A stretch of 34,943 nt of DNA from Planctomycetaceae bacterium (GCA_018658605.1 JABHUV010000351.1:1-34943), one strand, 5' to 3'. Positions 15,001 to 19,759 are shown, counted from the first letter of the stretch. The notes: generated by a model not told the origin, from the letters alone. Made by a program: numbers and translations.

Positions 15001-16771
15001 AAGGCCTAATGGATTGCTGGATGATGACTCCCCTAGTTGCCAAACTGAGCCCGCGAATTTCACTCGCCAACACAATTCCAGCGTCGCCAGAAATTTCAAT
15101 CGTCGTTTCTGCTGAACTTCCCGGTAGGGCTCTGGCAGTCACACCAGAGATGGCGTTGATAGGATCATTAATCGCCGTTGCGATCGTTGTTGCAATTTGG
15201 TCCGGAGTGTCAGCCGCGTTCACGACAACTGCGACGTTGCCCGTTGCTACACCATCACCAGACTTATCAAATTCAAATTGATACTCACCAGACCCGTCCG
15301 CAGCAACAATTGTAAAAATTTGTCCGTCATCAAATTTGTCACCACCGGTGAGAACGACAACCGTGGAACCAGTATCCCACAGCGTTAAATCAGTACCCCA
15401 CTGCTCCGACAACTCTTCCACAGTCGCATCACCGTTTTCATCAACACCAGTGAATGTAGAACCTGGATCATCAGACAAATCGACAACAGTTGGAGCAAGA
15501 GGGCGATATTCGGATGTCCCAACGCGTAAACGATAAGTACCGGACTTTCTGTCTGAGTTATCAATATCATTTTCAAACGTCAACAGCACCGCATTAAGCT
15601 CGGCGTTATAAATTGCGGATTCCGGAAAAATCACTTCATCATCAAGATTTGTCGCCGTTGGATGAATCGAGTCCGGTATATCATCATTGCCGTTCAAATC
15701 CGAAGCATGATTCAAATAAATCAGTTGGTAAAAACTCGTGTTTTCAGCCGAAGCTCGTGATAACTCATCCTCGGTAAAATAAACAACTATTTGCTTTCGA
15801 TTTTGCTGTAGAGTCCCATCATCCTGTCGAATTACGGGCTGAGGAACGACCGATATAACCTGCGGCGCTAAATCCAGTTCAAACCCTATGCTCTGATCGG
15901 CACCATTATTAATCCCGTCGTTTGTTAAATCGCCTACCCGAAAGCCATCACTATTCTGTAGTGAATTAGCCCCATCGCCAAAAATATCAATTTGGTATAA
16001 ATCGTCCGGAAGTGTTTCACCAAAACGTACGACGATGTGATTGGAAGCCGTATCCGGCACGCCGATATACGCTGGTTGCACAACAATATCATTGGCGCCT
16101 GATGTCGTTATTGGAGAATACACGAGAGTCGGTTCGCTAGCGATATTAGCAAACTGATCACCTGCAACAACTTCAATGCGGATAAGCGACCTTGCCGACT
16201 CAAGAATATCAAACGCTTCAATTAAATCTGCAGTCGACGTGGCTCTAATGGTGTTTGAGTTTAAAGTAACATCAATTCGGTTACCAATAACGCCAATTGC
16301 CGGTAAGGCATTATTCCCTAAATCTCGCTTGCTGAATACTATTTGGATATCATTCTGTGCTTCGCCAAGTCTGACGGCAGTAAAGCTAACTGTTACAATA
16401 TCATTACCAGCACCGTCCACCAAACCGAAATTTGTCGTTGCACTGGCCGGGTTAAATTCACCATCTAAACTACGTGTTATTTGAATACCTTCGACGGATG
16501 CCTGATTAAATACTTGATTCTCGTCAAAACGAAACAACAGTTCGCTGGGCGCGACAGTGCGAATACTCCTATCGCCATCAAGTGCTAACAGATCGCCAGC
16601 GCTAGGCTGAATTCCTATCAACTGCGGACCGACCGCTAACAAACGGCGATCTTCTAGTGACTCAAGAAACAACTGACGTGATGACACACGTGGCTTGTCC
16701 TGATTCTTGTTTCTTAACATCTGTTTTCCCTTGCGGAGTAAGGAGTCACGACGATTTTTTTCTGTCGTCAT
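1..16771 (-). CDS. Giant LEPR-XLL-type secreted mosaic protein with metzincin protease domain (partial, C-terminus off window)
   Basis: One minus-strand frame stays open from ATG 16771 to the left edge, at least 5590 residues. GAGGGA lies 6 bases before the ATG. Residues 36-46 (LESLEDRRLLA) match the planctomycete LEPR-XLL signal, so the protein is probably exported. In order I see Ig/SbsA-like beta segments (about 50-480); a zinc protease region (about 600-800) with HEIGHSLGLEH at 766-776 and a following AAIMG Met-turn; a beta-helix opening (IYVDKS..GGDGTLQAPF, near 1015-1045); long stretches of parallel beta-helix type; PPC-like segments near 2360-2425 and 4050-4150; a propeller-like stretch near 2900-3000; and a GEVED-like segment (MGDAPD, VDRDTEGQPS) near 5480-5550. 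FEFD/GNV modules recur throughout. Likely a surface or matrix protein that may bind or process polymers or proteins. Substrate unknown. Confidence 0.93.
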   Translation of the reverse strand, partial: MTTEKNRRDSLLRKGKQMLRNKNQDKPRVSSRQLFLESLEDRRLLAVGPQLIGIQPSAGDLLALDGDRSIRTVAPSELLFRFDENQVFNQASVEGIQITRSLDGEFNPASATTNFGLVDGAGNDIVTVSFTAVRLGEAQNDIQIVFSKRDLGNNALPAIGVIGNRIDVTLNSNTIRATSTADLIEAFDILESARSLIRIEVVAGDQFANIASEPTLVYSPITTSGANDIVVQPAYIGVPDTASNHIVVRFGETLPDDLYQIDIFGDGANSLQNSDGFRVGDLTNDGINNGADQSIGFELDLAPQVISVVPQPVIRQDDGTLQQNRKQIVVYFTEDELSRASAENTSFYQLIYLNHASDLNGNDDIPDSIHPTATNLDDEVIFPESAIYNAELNAVLLTFENDIDNSDRKSGTYRLRVGTSEYRPLAPTVVDLSDDPGSTFTGVDENGDATVEELSEQWGTDLTLWDTGSTVVVLTGGDKFDDGQIFTIVAADGSGEYQFEFDKSGDGVATGNVAVVVNAADTPDQIATTIATAINDPINAISGVTARALPGSSAETTIEISGDAGIVLASEIRGLSLATRGVIIQQSIRPSDNAGERLLLDFPGGKDEPGHRDIPIDDAMHILDVDNFSGIETIEYNFRSVIGLIPGTAGGVQPSYNAITEEQKTRAREVFELISNYAGVQFVETAEDGLIVATGDMRTLGCSDSVVRGGCDNALAIPESQGTRGLFGEGDNRVWIEDIRQEIVLMDKAEDWNDERYEDWFQIAFHEIGHSLGLEHAYDLAAIMGQENTPDGARYITPIKDIEEQYPGNQDIVHLQRLMRPESIDIDMYEFSVAQKGIFTAETMAERLLDLVDEKQLLDTSMNLYQVRVQTDVNSGLPVRDPNGQLIPLLDSNDEEIKDLIAYNDDYFSRDSYIDVELRPGKYYIGVSASGNTSYDPMVENSGIGGLTQGQYELRLNYRPFDTNGIIDVDNPVEIAKPLVVETKLDGDADGTPGGVYDFWFKAVAPSDPENMADDQARTIYVDKSAAVGGDGTLQAPFKRIRDALNVTTSGHALPYLANTAQPDRGDVVRVLPNGGLDGDIRSELDNFTYNFGFEGNLGIVLDEGAAFEIPRDVTVMIDAGAIFKMRRSWISAGSTSVVPSLDRSAGSLQVLGTPSFVDHRGNIVPLGADASGDPNLFRFDEHENDVLVTATGFSAVAGEVLSIGPTNFEFDRADDGVAVLPGNVQVLVNSEDTPEDIATTLAAAINDRDKATATVTITDRDELVAGDIVTLRATTDPATDIDFTAAAASGPNTWVVGSTNADTATNLAAAINGHPEFSASAVGDVVTITQGSTGLAGNTIVTLTDAGNVGMTSTDFVGGIDSTITATVLPGSTVITITRENGEPLLDHGAKGFAVIEDVLPLSEGDFGDAGNDGYVHFTSADDESLGLDENSFDTEPNKGDWGGLLISRDIDRRDLSRFDYEGKGVFLDNINHADIRYGGGTVVIDSVVQVVDPISLLDARASVSHSQITTSRTAAISATPDSFEESNFHAPVFQSGSPSPFTYDYDRIGPDIHDNFIVDNTINGLFISIATPATEEIHTLNVSGRMDDKDIVHVLQENMFITGAAGGAFRDDSELSLVLTVGTPLQQNTGELANGTYKYKMEFVDRNGFVSQPTESTEQFTLRHQQENALRLTRLLTLSNDFIGRRIYRSTELSEVTILATGNTAVDGDFLSIGTTNFEIDTAGNGVTTGNVPVVVASTDTSADIATAMANAINDPANALLGVTATATGALVALAGVNTSGANAVSDNDAFGFNAAKRDGAFELIAEINQTDSVFVDDGTTIGGELLESNFRLLPNLNARLMLDQSVVMKLDSSRIEIGVGAQLIAEGGAKNKVIFTSILDDRYGTGGSFDTNNDGPIAAAPGNWGGLYASPSSSLSLDNVVLAYGGAINRIEGDFAGFNVVEIRQADARITNSVFEYNSVGFIAGQGPLNRFGRGENTPAVIHVTNSQPVLIDNLIYKNETPSGVAATATVTIIDSGELANGNGDRVTLRATADPATDIDFNAAVNGPNTWAVAPTNAATATNLAAAIDGHPDFSASAVGDVVTITQATTGLAGNTVVVLTDAGVIGMNATNFVGGQNKAINSPAISINANSLTNRLVTDRGRSTGFADRLQGYEDNAGPLIIDNRLQNNDYNGMLIRGETLTTQGIWDDHSIVHVLVDSGRPDRRDGRVIVDDLHSFGGLRLQSSSEASLVVKLFGTDAGFTAMGDPLEIDDRIGGAIQILGQPKSPVVLTSLLDDSHGAGVQANGDPLVDTNNDGTDPTSLPTAGDWDTILVDTYAHDANVKAIVGAEYRHSTYPGRNATASGAEYLGSLARNQKSGDENRHLGFEVYGLINHQEDMDVYSFEADAGTTVWVDIDQTSHTLDTVVELIDGNDKVLARSINTLDERNTRAALFGSDILTVPPASLMEGDEIDYWSTNPRDSGLRFQLPGPVGVTRTYHIRIRSNPAADRIHNLKAGISTGFYQMSIRLQDVETKPGSTVRYANISYADIGVTALGQPVHSPLSGEKSEQAGVGVTSIGNLLQVDRAAISIAGVIDDGNDNDTYSFSVAPTSIRDFQVDDLSAELDTYPFTFDIDYADGLSRANTTLYVRDAGGDLICIGTDSNIPDDQPLIGEPNKVKDLGRGSVGVTDPYIGYCALSAGDYTVQVLPNSLIDQELTGFDIAASPNPLVRLRPSSNINRIVEDHLFEPASEVPYSDPNHLEVFERAEVTNLFNDDQTGYIDIAPVPANLDDRVRYFNVLDYDVIEIGNKRFELIADGRGPQPGNIPVEISIFQDFTRRDILQKIKNAIDGQGIEGLVTNITDAPERLVLTFSGRLLLSISDINPIPTVPSRTQLAAEMESRIVDWHLGDLTLFVMRNNYFGGGDVESIDPYTGASEVDDIFAYPDNEGFNDFAVNPADGKLMSFETNAIRDNGSFPTDAGSDGYWEFASYVSAGTTPQQQSLVREVGSTNIRTFTGPAIGTSRVVSIQNHDGRPLTGGRLGAGFNMDAMVYSDGSLWAVGRQGVGGDSILQDPAPKLKYSPWMSTTTTHPHYTPAGPSVNPEDHYMRNIVFKMSPETGEAISAVVAGTSGTYNPDPRTDWAHTSHFAAARIDLSQFDDPGHSLTNDPYNHDAGVVRTVTGIVEHKGFNYAVDDFGSIYQLDKFNRPGMPALPVGEAPVFTPNGNIGGEPLGKVDVWLREDDGAGSFTKRTVFNFDTLGINLEPIGNTNLPGADFPPHPGNPALQAAHLSNPRLHFQSLTKIGAGQLEASGIENGRYEDILFAITAEGLVVAINVANPNDADSYGELMRVFKDGDWNIKAPGIQGGYRGLSFGFNSENPWEKTVEKGNDPGHGLGEPDEFLSTSLKFTPNDSGIPFIGGADGTIITNEFSLRDIDQGDLPKLYFNYFSDIPNDITPDGPLDSIRVFISDNSGQWEPLVASNDFGGVDQGVIFGTSNWRQVRVPLGDYAGSDHLRLRIEASTAGTMTYGLNNLHGTELYAIDGSYIRDGEIFQVDGDAGVASFEFNSGFTIVAPAADLLPDGSTVTIEHTYLGTPSPLTFEFDTDGVTTPGNVAVPVDTADDAADVAHKLASRLPVNNDGEYIIKSHINGERLNFEAVKIDNRLPRTPQYDVGVKDDVPGVINVTASSDIEAIEALVDDFDFIEGNAGVGAGNVDVWIHEGMTRNQVAQEIHDRLENEFVINVISVNNASYIQESLTGTATVPDGFQLWNDMIRVIGAEHRVITFGPLGHNFGPLQGDALGEARSVRRYWDNSSQGIYFDDFIVGMASRGEDITGSTSNGILVDNDKAREDDITSGSYQLEIRPTNIVLDDNGRLLRSWDINERFSEGARLVLSSGAYIHDGEYFDLANGFSTVRFEFDNILSTNGVAEGNVAIPFHSELEDWEIARRVRDIINRTDVQATFGNSGTYAAITGQSGPDLINDDGFPDLRNLVLPGHTNYFPTTASNILNLFGGVYLFADPSAHTVPQPALVNEFNDTILTATITPITGNSTNYVANGNIGDNDYWDVNPSKDVDLFQVELTGGETLNVNFRAYSITSDLDAVLRIFDRNGVELARNDDGDPNLNLPGENRSDPTLSYTVPPLDVNGFANPQSVYYVGVSSAPDSLAKHDPSYSSTAFQAALLYTPDDLFDGSRETGRLYRNQNLGVLNHAPEKVGHYQISLSVGADGSSLDSILDIKDARHHDFNYDPGPAYLPPENNNEPWLVTPPIDGFLEQVGYRIDTSHASGDEMHGEIGGRFRDDMKFNYGDNNLSVLTVADDIVGRGRLVHTQWNAAFNAPIALGHYHSEAPSDFLPDGINPERRVALGISLEGDAVGDLVVRAQVGDPNGDIDVTVTAANEGDILSIGTTNFEIDPAGDGPNAVGHIAVTQVTTSSTPTVIATRIAAAINEPANAITGVTATADGPVVTISGAGEWLDLAVISTNPTGLVVDIKTFKSVDAFKLTQDEGVDWSYTWDSTGGVQGFGKLNVSIGGEKLSVELPNASTYDAIEITELNTFGIWQDNHRLAIEEIFNTLPPGVDQANARIFVDDVYYTVTSDPIHFGDSNIHRDQGAFSVTASTISNSDSWGILSDDGPRVATEGNHPHPGPVRNLSQLNSDRLVPGVSIINNLLYGNGDLLNNTGGAIRYSGSATLVDGDVGAVPYGRILNNTLYGTLLEGGAGGTGIRVDDAASPTILNNIIVNFDQGIDVDLLDSATTVVGGSVYHGNTDGQNSNAAIESFSVEYDPSASAACSSLFVAPTPSDRIFYLCGGDAVNVNPAIDSSIASVPDRYDFVLVKEPIEISPSPVIAPGIDLRGQLRIDDPSTEPVGGIGQNVFIDRGAIDRADFAGPTAKLIGPLDNDPLEFDINDGVSVVNVRIGDVVSNFEIRLNDGNEPGQPHEGIGIWDKEVTSETVIVRQDGELLFDDIDYSFSYNDTNDTIRLTPIAGIWEPNSIYTIELSNIHHWKLDAQTGLGIADGDFFTIKDEFNATADFEFDRGYSIDVPQTFRITLPESAGGANGIVDGDTFFVREGITHQGFEFDLNSPPQVLPGNIAVPYTLNDNVDSLASSLITVLATANLGLNPVYLGDGVVHLGTNKNHTVNFSGTLMISAPVGVAGGIEDAGYFTIDNGSRFVRFEFEDTQHPNGPAVTGLPDEVILIDFTTGDTTHQIAQSIATEIRNAGLGLDDVAALDDGVSCYLFTSSFTDCVHVGGEAKHVLDTTGTQLTSSGTPGVRPEYGLLIPTKAGKLDNVNDEDEFTITFGVGPTPYSVTFELNDPSVDPVYDVANYPIPLDSNTTPDQLMDDIVVAIKSASLELDPFVVPDTFRIQLGATNQHTLSIGKGGFKVRGGVPGTRGAVEVDVLPLSHFDAVQTAVSVVDAINGTDLLSGVVARPNQSNELIVTGALSGTGVQKFTSTLFVDDEWNISTPREMSAIIDMASNELLPNQYSGRTLFTIQLGTSDYDMGDAPDGIGVAPQNSYPTNSGNDPAIHMYGQDVFLGERVDRDTEGQPSILDELDGEGYVVDTSLTPGVQFSTRKYIVTVSGAVEAEVLKIGTTDFEIDTAGNGVTTG
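130..360 (-). other. GEVED-like segment in the giant protein
   Basis: The translation shows YDMGDAPDGIG, then NSYPT, then FLGERVDRDTEGQPS and DELDGEG. This order and spacing recall the GEVED-type domain (GDAPD..YPT..H..LG..VD.E.DGQP). The usual DDEDGV tail is not present in a clear form. It lies near residues 5475-5550. Confidence 0.6.
3455..3640 (-). repeat. FEFD/GNV module
   Basis: Translation contains ILSIGTTNFEIDPAGDG, then a valine-rich strand, then VIATRIAAAINEPANAITG. It closely parallels the modules at 11440-11640 and 15110-15290. Confidence 0.75.
5895..6085 (-). repeat. FEFD/GNV module
   Basis: Translation contains LTFEFDTDGVTTPGNVAV, followed by DTADDAADVAHKLASRLP and a GEYIIKS strand. 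A divergent member of the family. Confidence 0.7.
10419..10746 (-). repeat. Long intragenic direct repeat, copy A
   Basis: About 328 bp in the giant gene that pairs with 12696-13019 at high nucleotide identity, by eye about four in five bases, with long exact runs. The translated ~108-residue unit starts ATATVTI and ends with a GNTVVVLTDAGVIGMN segment and an FVGG tail. It looks like a beta-sandwich module. Confidence 0.85.
11420..11650 (-). repeat. FEFD/GNV module
   Basis: Translation contains FLSIGTTNFEIDTAGNGV, then TTGNVPVVV, DTSADIATAMANAINDP and GVTATATGALVALAG. The 11575-11616 stretch is identical to bases 1-42, which suggests recent duplication or gene conversion. Confidence 0.8.
12696..13019 (-). 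repeat. Long intragenic direct repeat, copy B
   Basis: Partner of 10419-10746. Shared features include TLRAT.DPATDIDF, TATNLAAAI.GHP, FSASAVGDVVTITQ and a LTDAG..GM..T.FVGG end. Small in-frame indels separate the copies, so both are under coding constraint. Confidence 0.85.
13025..13190 (-). repeat. FEFD/GNV module
   Basis: Translation contains VLSIGPTNFEFDRADDGV, then LPGNVQVLVNSEDTPEDIA and TTLAAAINDRDKATATV. It leads directly into the longer repeat at 12696-13019. Confidence 0.75.
14380..14990 (-). other. Metzincin-like zinc metallopeptidase domain inside the giant protein
   Basis: The translation holds the full HExxHxxGxxH signature (HEIGHSLGLEH) with His codons at 14474-14476 and 14444-14446. 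Eight to ten residues later comes AAIMGQ, a plausible Met-turn. About 100 residues upstream, VFELISNYAGVQFVE resembles the start of matrixin-like domains, where an extended strand precedes the zinc helix. All three zinc-binding histidines and the catalytic Glu are present, so activity is plausible. The domain limits are estimates. The domain sits about 600 residues from the N-terminus, after Ig-like segments; a role in self-processing or in digestion of external protein is inference. Confidence 0.85.
15105..15300 (-). repeat. FEFD/GNV module
   Basis: Translation contains YQFEFDKSGDGVATGNVAV, then DTPDQIATTIATAINDP and AISGVTARALPG. This copy precedes the protease domain. Confidence 0.75.
16632..16666 (-). 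other. LEPR-XLL-like N-terminal targeting motif of the giant protein
   Basis: Residues 36-46 read LESLEDRRLLA, preceded by a basic stretch (RRDS, RKGK, RNKNQDK, SSRQ). This fits the LEPR-XLL motif found at the N-termini of large planctomycete secreted proteins. There is no classical hydrophobic core directly before it. Confidence 0.85.
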
Positions 16772-16780
16772 TTACTATCC

Positions 16781-16792
16781 CTCGATATCGAG
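16781..16792. promoter_or_regulatory. 12-bp perfect palindrome overlapping the giant gene's ribosome binding site
   Basis: CTCGATATCGAG is a perfect 12-bp palindrome. On the minus strand its edge forms part of the GAGGGA Shine-Dalgarno that precedes the ATG at 16771 by 6 bases. A protein bound here, or pairing of the arm, could hide the ribosome site. This is a structural reading only. Confidence 0.5.
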
Positions 16793-16804
16793 TTACTGCT
16801 GGGT

Positions 16805-16826
16805 TTTAGATCAGACATCTGTCTAA
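16805..16826. promoter_or_regulatory. Imperfect inverted repeat in the giant gene's leader
   Basis: TTAGA-T-CAGA-CA-TCTG-TCTAA forms two nested arms (5 and 4 bp) with one bulged base. It lies about 35 bases upstream of the start codon and could be an operator or a leader hairpin. Confidence 0.4.
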
Positions 16827-17013
16827 ATCCTCATTAACCAGCTAAATCAAAGTAAATATCACATCGCTGCAATCAACAAATCAAGCCCCTTTTCAGGAAC
16901 TCGCATTTGCGTAAATTCAAGTAACAATAAAAGGCTGCAAAGACATACCTTTACTGCAATTCTATTGGAATCGGTCAATTATAGTTTTTTAAGATTTTTG
17001 TGCAAATACCGAC

Positions 17014-17078
17014 GGGGGGCTTTACACCCCCCATATGTGGCGATTCCTATCCGCTAATAGCGGATTGCACCACATATG
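17014..17078. repeat. Hairpin cluster: G6/C6 stem followed by a nested 9-bp and 7-bp hairpin
   Basis: Six G at 17014-17019 pair with six C at 17027-17032 across a 7-base loop. Directly after, CATATGTGG (17032-17040) pairs with CCACATATG (17070-17078), and inside it ATCCGCT (17049-17055) pairs with AGCGGAT (17059-17065). No long T tract follows on either strand, so a simple intrinsic terminator is doubtful. A REP-like element, an RNA processing site or a small RNA are options. Confidence 0.55.
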
Positions 17079-17387
17079 ACGGTAACGATCATTGAACTGC
17101 TGGGATCAAAAGACCGCCAATCTGCGTTACCACAGTGGCCAGCGGACGAATTCCCAACAGTTTTAGATTTTTTACATTCCTTAAAGGTTAGTATCTATTT
17201 ATTAACTCATCCAATAATTCCATACGGCATAACCTATCAATGTCGCTAAAAAGCGGTCGTAATAGACTCTGCGCGCACTATATTTGTGGTTGATTCTACC
17301 CAATCAACGCTTGGCAACGCTATAGTGATTCGGCATCTAATCGACCTTATAAAAAAATATAATGTGGTGTTGTATTCCTTGTTTTTG

Positions 17388-19280
17388 TTAACCGAATCCA
17401 GGTAAACGTAAATCAAAAAGACCAAAAATATCATCTTGTGTTAATCCCGCACTCGCTGGTTTCTTAGTGCTTGAAAATATCGTATCAAACAACTCACGTT
17501 TTGCTTCAAGCACTGAATGTATTCGTTCTTCAATGGTTCCCACACTCAACATCCGCGTAACAGTAACCGTCCCCACCGCTCCAATGCGATGCGCTCGATT
17601 GATTGCCTGATCTTCTACCGCTGGGTTCCACCAACGATCAAACAAAAAGACGTATTCACAAAACTGCAAATTCAACCCTACAGCACCTGCGCCATAGCTC
17701 ATCAAAATCACCGAATGATCGGGGTCATTCTTAAACTTATCAAGAATTGCATCTCGTTTTTTCGAGGCAATCCCTCCGTGATACTGTAAGGGCCCAAACC
17801 TTTCTAACCGATCTGATATTTTTTCCAGAGTCTTTACCCACTGGCTAAAGACGATTGCTTTCTTACCACTGGCCGCAACCTCTTCAATGTCGGCTTCAAG
17901 TCGATCTAATTTTGCACTTGCACCGGTAACAGGATCAAAATTACATATCTGTTTGAGCCGTAACACCAACTCGAAAACATGCTGAATCGTCAGGCTGTCT
18001 CCCATTTGATTCAGCTTCATCACTCCATCGGTCTCCGCAATCCGATATCGCTCCCACTGCTGCTCAGTCAACTGCAACTCCGCATCGCGATTCATGATCG
18101 GTGGCATATCCGTCATCACCACATCTTTCGTTCGCCGCAGCACATAGTCACCTACTAGTTCAGCAGCTCGGCGAGGTTCGATCCCGGGGTGGAGATAGCC
18201 CGGCGACAAAAACTCGAAGATACCGACTAAATCATCACAGCTATTCTCCACCGGCGTACCTGTTAATGCCCAACTCCGACTGCGGGGAATACTTCTGATC
18301 ACTTTACTAGTTGAACTCGATCGATTTTTGATTCGTTGGGCTTCGTCGAGCAGCATTAGATCAAACTGGGCGTCATCGCGGACAATCGACTCATAGTCCC
18401 GTAATATAAGCTCGTAATTCGCAATCGTAACTGCCGCAGAGGTTTGTTGCCATTGCCAATCACGCTTTACCGAATCTCCCTCGACAATCATTACCGGTAT
18501 TTCCGGTGCCCACAACGCAAACTCACGCTGCCAATTACTCACCAGTGGCTTGGGACATACTAATAGCACATTGCGGATCTCGCCAGAAAACAACAACATG
18601 CGAATCGTCGTTATCGCTTGCATCGTTTTACCTAACCCCATCTCATCTGCCAAAATGGCCGAGAACCGCGGATACAAGAAAGCCACACCTTCATACTGAT
18701 AAGGAAAGGGGTCAAATGGAAATCGCAGCGAAGCGCCGTGCGCTAACGATTCAAGAGGTGGCTGCAGCAAGTAATACAGGCGATCTTCTAACTTAATGAC
18801 ATCTTGTGGTGGTAGCATCCGAGTGGGTCGCTGACCTTTGCGAATCCGCGGCTTCGCCTTAAGCCGTGATGCACTTGCCTGGCTAGCACTGTCGTCGGAT
18901 TTCTCATCGACATCGTCGCAGGAATTATCTTTGTTTGAAAATGAATTCCATGTTGCCGACTCCGGAAAACGAAAACCTAGCACACGGACGTCAGCCAAAT
19001 CCATATTAAATGTCACGACGCTGGGAGATTTTACAGTCCATTGCATCTCCAGTGATTGAATCTCAGGGTTTCGCTTTAGCGCCGTTTGCCAACCGGTCGT
19101 ATAGAAATCAACACGCGGCAACAATGAATACACCCCTGCTCTCATAGCATTAGCTACTGGTCTGTTTTGCCACGACGCGACTTCAGGGCGAGTGTCGGCG
19201 TTATTCTCAGGACGTCTTCGAGGGCGCAGCTCTGCCCTAGAATATTGTTTGCGCCGCTGTGGCAACATTCCAACCATCAC
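17388..19280 (-). CDS. SNF2-family DEAD/DEAH-like ATPase/helicase
   Basis: A 630-residue SNF2-type DNA translocase. ATPase motifs, with approximate residues: DEMGLGKT (212-219), DEAQ (312-315), TGTPVEN (340-346) and LRRTKD. The second lobe has KAIVFSQW, GAGAVGLNLQ and the arginine-finger region DQAINRAHRIG. The first ~190 residues are not a recognised domain and include a basic start, a beta-rich piece and an acidic, serine-rich linker near 119-138. The first codon is GTG at 19280, with ATGs at 19277 and 19268. A GGGGGAG run sits just upstream and fits 19268 best by spacing, so the start is uncertain by four codons. It lies 32 bases after the 148-residue gene. Bacterial SNF2 proteins act on DNA or DNA-bound proteins such as stalled polymerase; the exact role here is unknown. 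Confidence 0.92.
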   Translation of the reverse strand: MMVGMLPQRRKQYSRAELRPRRRPENNADTRPEVASWQNRPVANAMRAGVYSLLPRVDFYTTGWQTALKRNPEIQSLEMQWTVKSPSVVTFNMDLADVRVLGFRFPESATWNSFSNKDNSCDDVDEKSDDSASQASASRLKAKPRIRKGQRPTRMLPPQDVIKLEDRLYYLLQPPLESLAHGASLRFPFDPFPYQYEGVAFLYPRFSAILADEMGLGKTMQAITTIRMLLFSGEIRNVLLVCPKPLVSNWQREFALWAPEIPVMIVEGDSVKRDWQWQQTSAAVTIANYELILRDYESIVRDDAQFDLMLLDEAQRIKNRSSSTSKVIRSIPRSRSWALTGTPVENSCDDLVGIFEFLSPGYLHPGIEPRRAAELVGDYVLRRTKDVVMTDMPPIMNRDAELQLTEQQWERYRIAETDGVMKLNQMGDSLTIQHVFELVLRLKQICNFDPVTGASAKLDRLEADIEEVAASGKKAIVFSQWVKTLEKISDRLERFGPLQYHGGIASKKRDAILDKFKNDPDHSVILMSYGAGAVGLNLQFCEYVFLFDRWWNPAVEDQAINRAHRIGAVGTVTVTRMLSVGTIEERIHSVLEAKRELFDTIFSSTKKPASAGLTQDDIFGLFDLRLPGFG

Positions 19281-19312
19281 TCCCCCTTTCTTGACCTTAA
19301 ACTATCAACCTG

Positions 19313-19759
19313 TTACGCTGCCCGAGCCCCACGCCGAGCCTCTTCAATGGCATCCGTTATTCGACCAAATGGCTCGTCAATCGGAATCGTTTCCATAAAT
19401 ATCTGCAATTCGTGTATTACAACAGATTGTGAATGCTCAACATCATTCAGCTGTATTAGTGGTACATCTATAAAGGACTGTAACGAATTCAATTGCGGCT
19501 GATTTGCAAGAATCGCAACCGGCGTTTCCAACCCTTTCTCGACTAATGAACGACCCACTAGCTCTCCATACAAAAAGGGCTTCAGCGATACTCCATACAA
19601 AATCTGCTGAGCACGGTTCGCGCGCACAGGAGCGGTACAATGAAACTCCAAAGGTCGACCACCCAAATTTAATATGAGATAACCACCGATACAGCCCACT
19701 TCATCGTGATCCACCACGGTAATAAATCCCAGTGATACTTGTGCTTCTTGTTCTGACAC
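19313..19759 (-). CDS. Conserved-looking hypothetical protein upstream of SNF2 ATPase
   Basis: A 148-residue protein starting with GTG at 19759. AGGGG lies about 10 bases upstream and supports this start. I do not recognise the family. The sequence looks globular alpha/beta: LGFITVVDHDEVGCIGGYL and LGGRPLEFHCTAP near the N-terminus suggest beta strands, and the C-terminus (ITDAIEEARRGARAA) is helical. There is no signal peptide or membrane segment. The next gene (SNF2) follows after 32 bases, so the two are probably co-transcribed, and this could be a partner or regulator of the ATPase. Confidence 0.75.
   Translation of the reverse strand: MSEQEAQVSLGFITVVDHDEVGCIGGYLILNLGGRPLEFHCTAPVRANRAQQILYGVSLKPFLYGELVGRSLVEKGLETPVAILANQPQLNSLQSFIDVPLIQLNDVEHSQSVVIHELQIFMETIPIDEPFGRITDAIEEARRGARAA

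Larger units (their letters stand above)
16772..17387. promoter_or_regulatory. Intergenic region upstream of the giant gene
   Basis: A 616-base stretch with no convincing gene. It lies upstream of the giant gene and downstream of the SNF2 gene, both minus strand. It should hold the giant gene's promoter and the SNF2 transcript end. Visible structure: two palindromes at 16781-16826, an AT-rich zone around 16860-17000 and the hairpin cluster at 17014-17078. I could not settle on -35 and -10 boxes. Confidence 0.55.

Noticed and set aside
14862..15281. Plus-strand ORF of 139 codons over the giant gene
   Set aside because: It is antisense to a continuous, clearly coding frame and its translation is low-complexity (SLIAVAIVVAI), a mirror of the minus-strand repeat module.
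17014..17078. Simple intrinsic terminator
   Set aside because: Stems are strong but no T tract follows on either strand.
17246..17434. Minus-strand ORF of 62 codons after the SNF2 gene
   Set aside because: Its first part overlaps the SNF2 end in another frame and the rest has no coding character that I can see.
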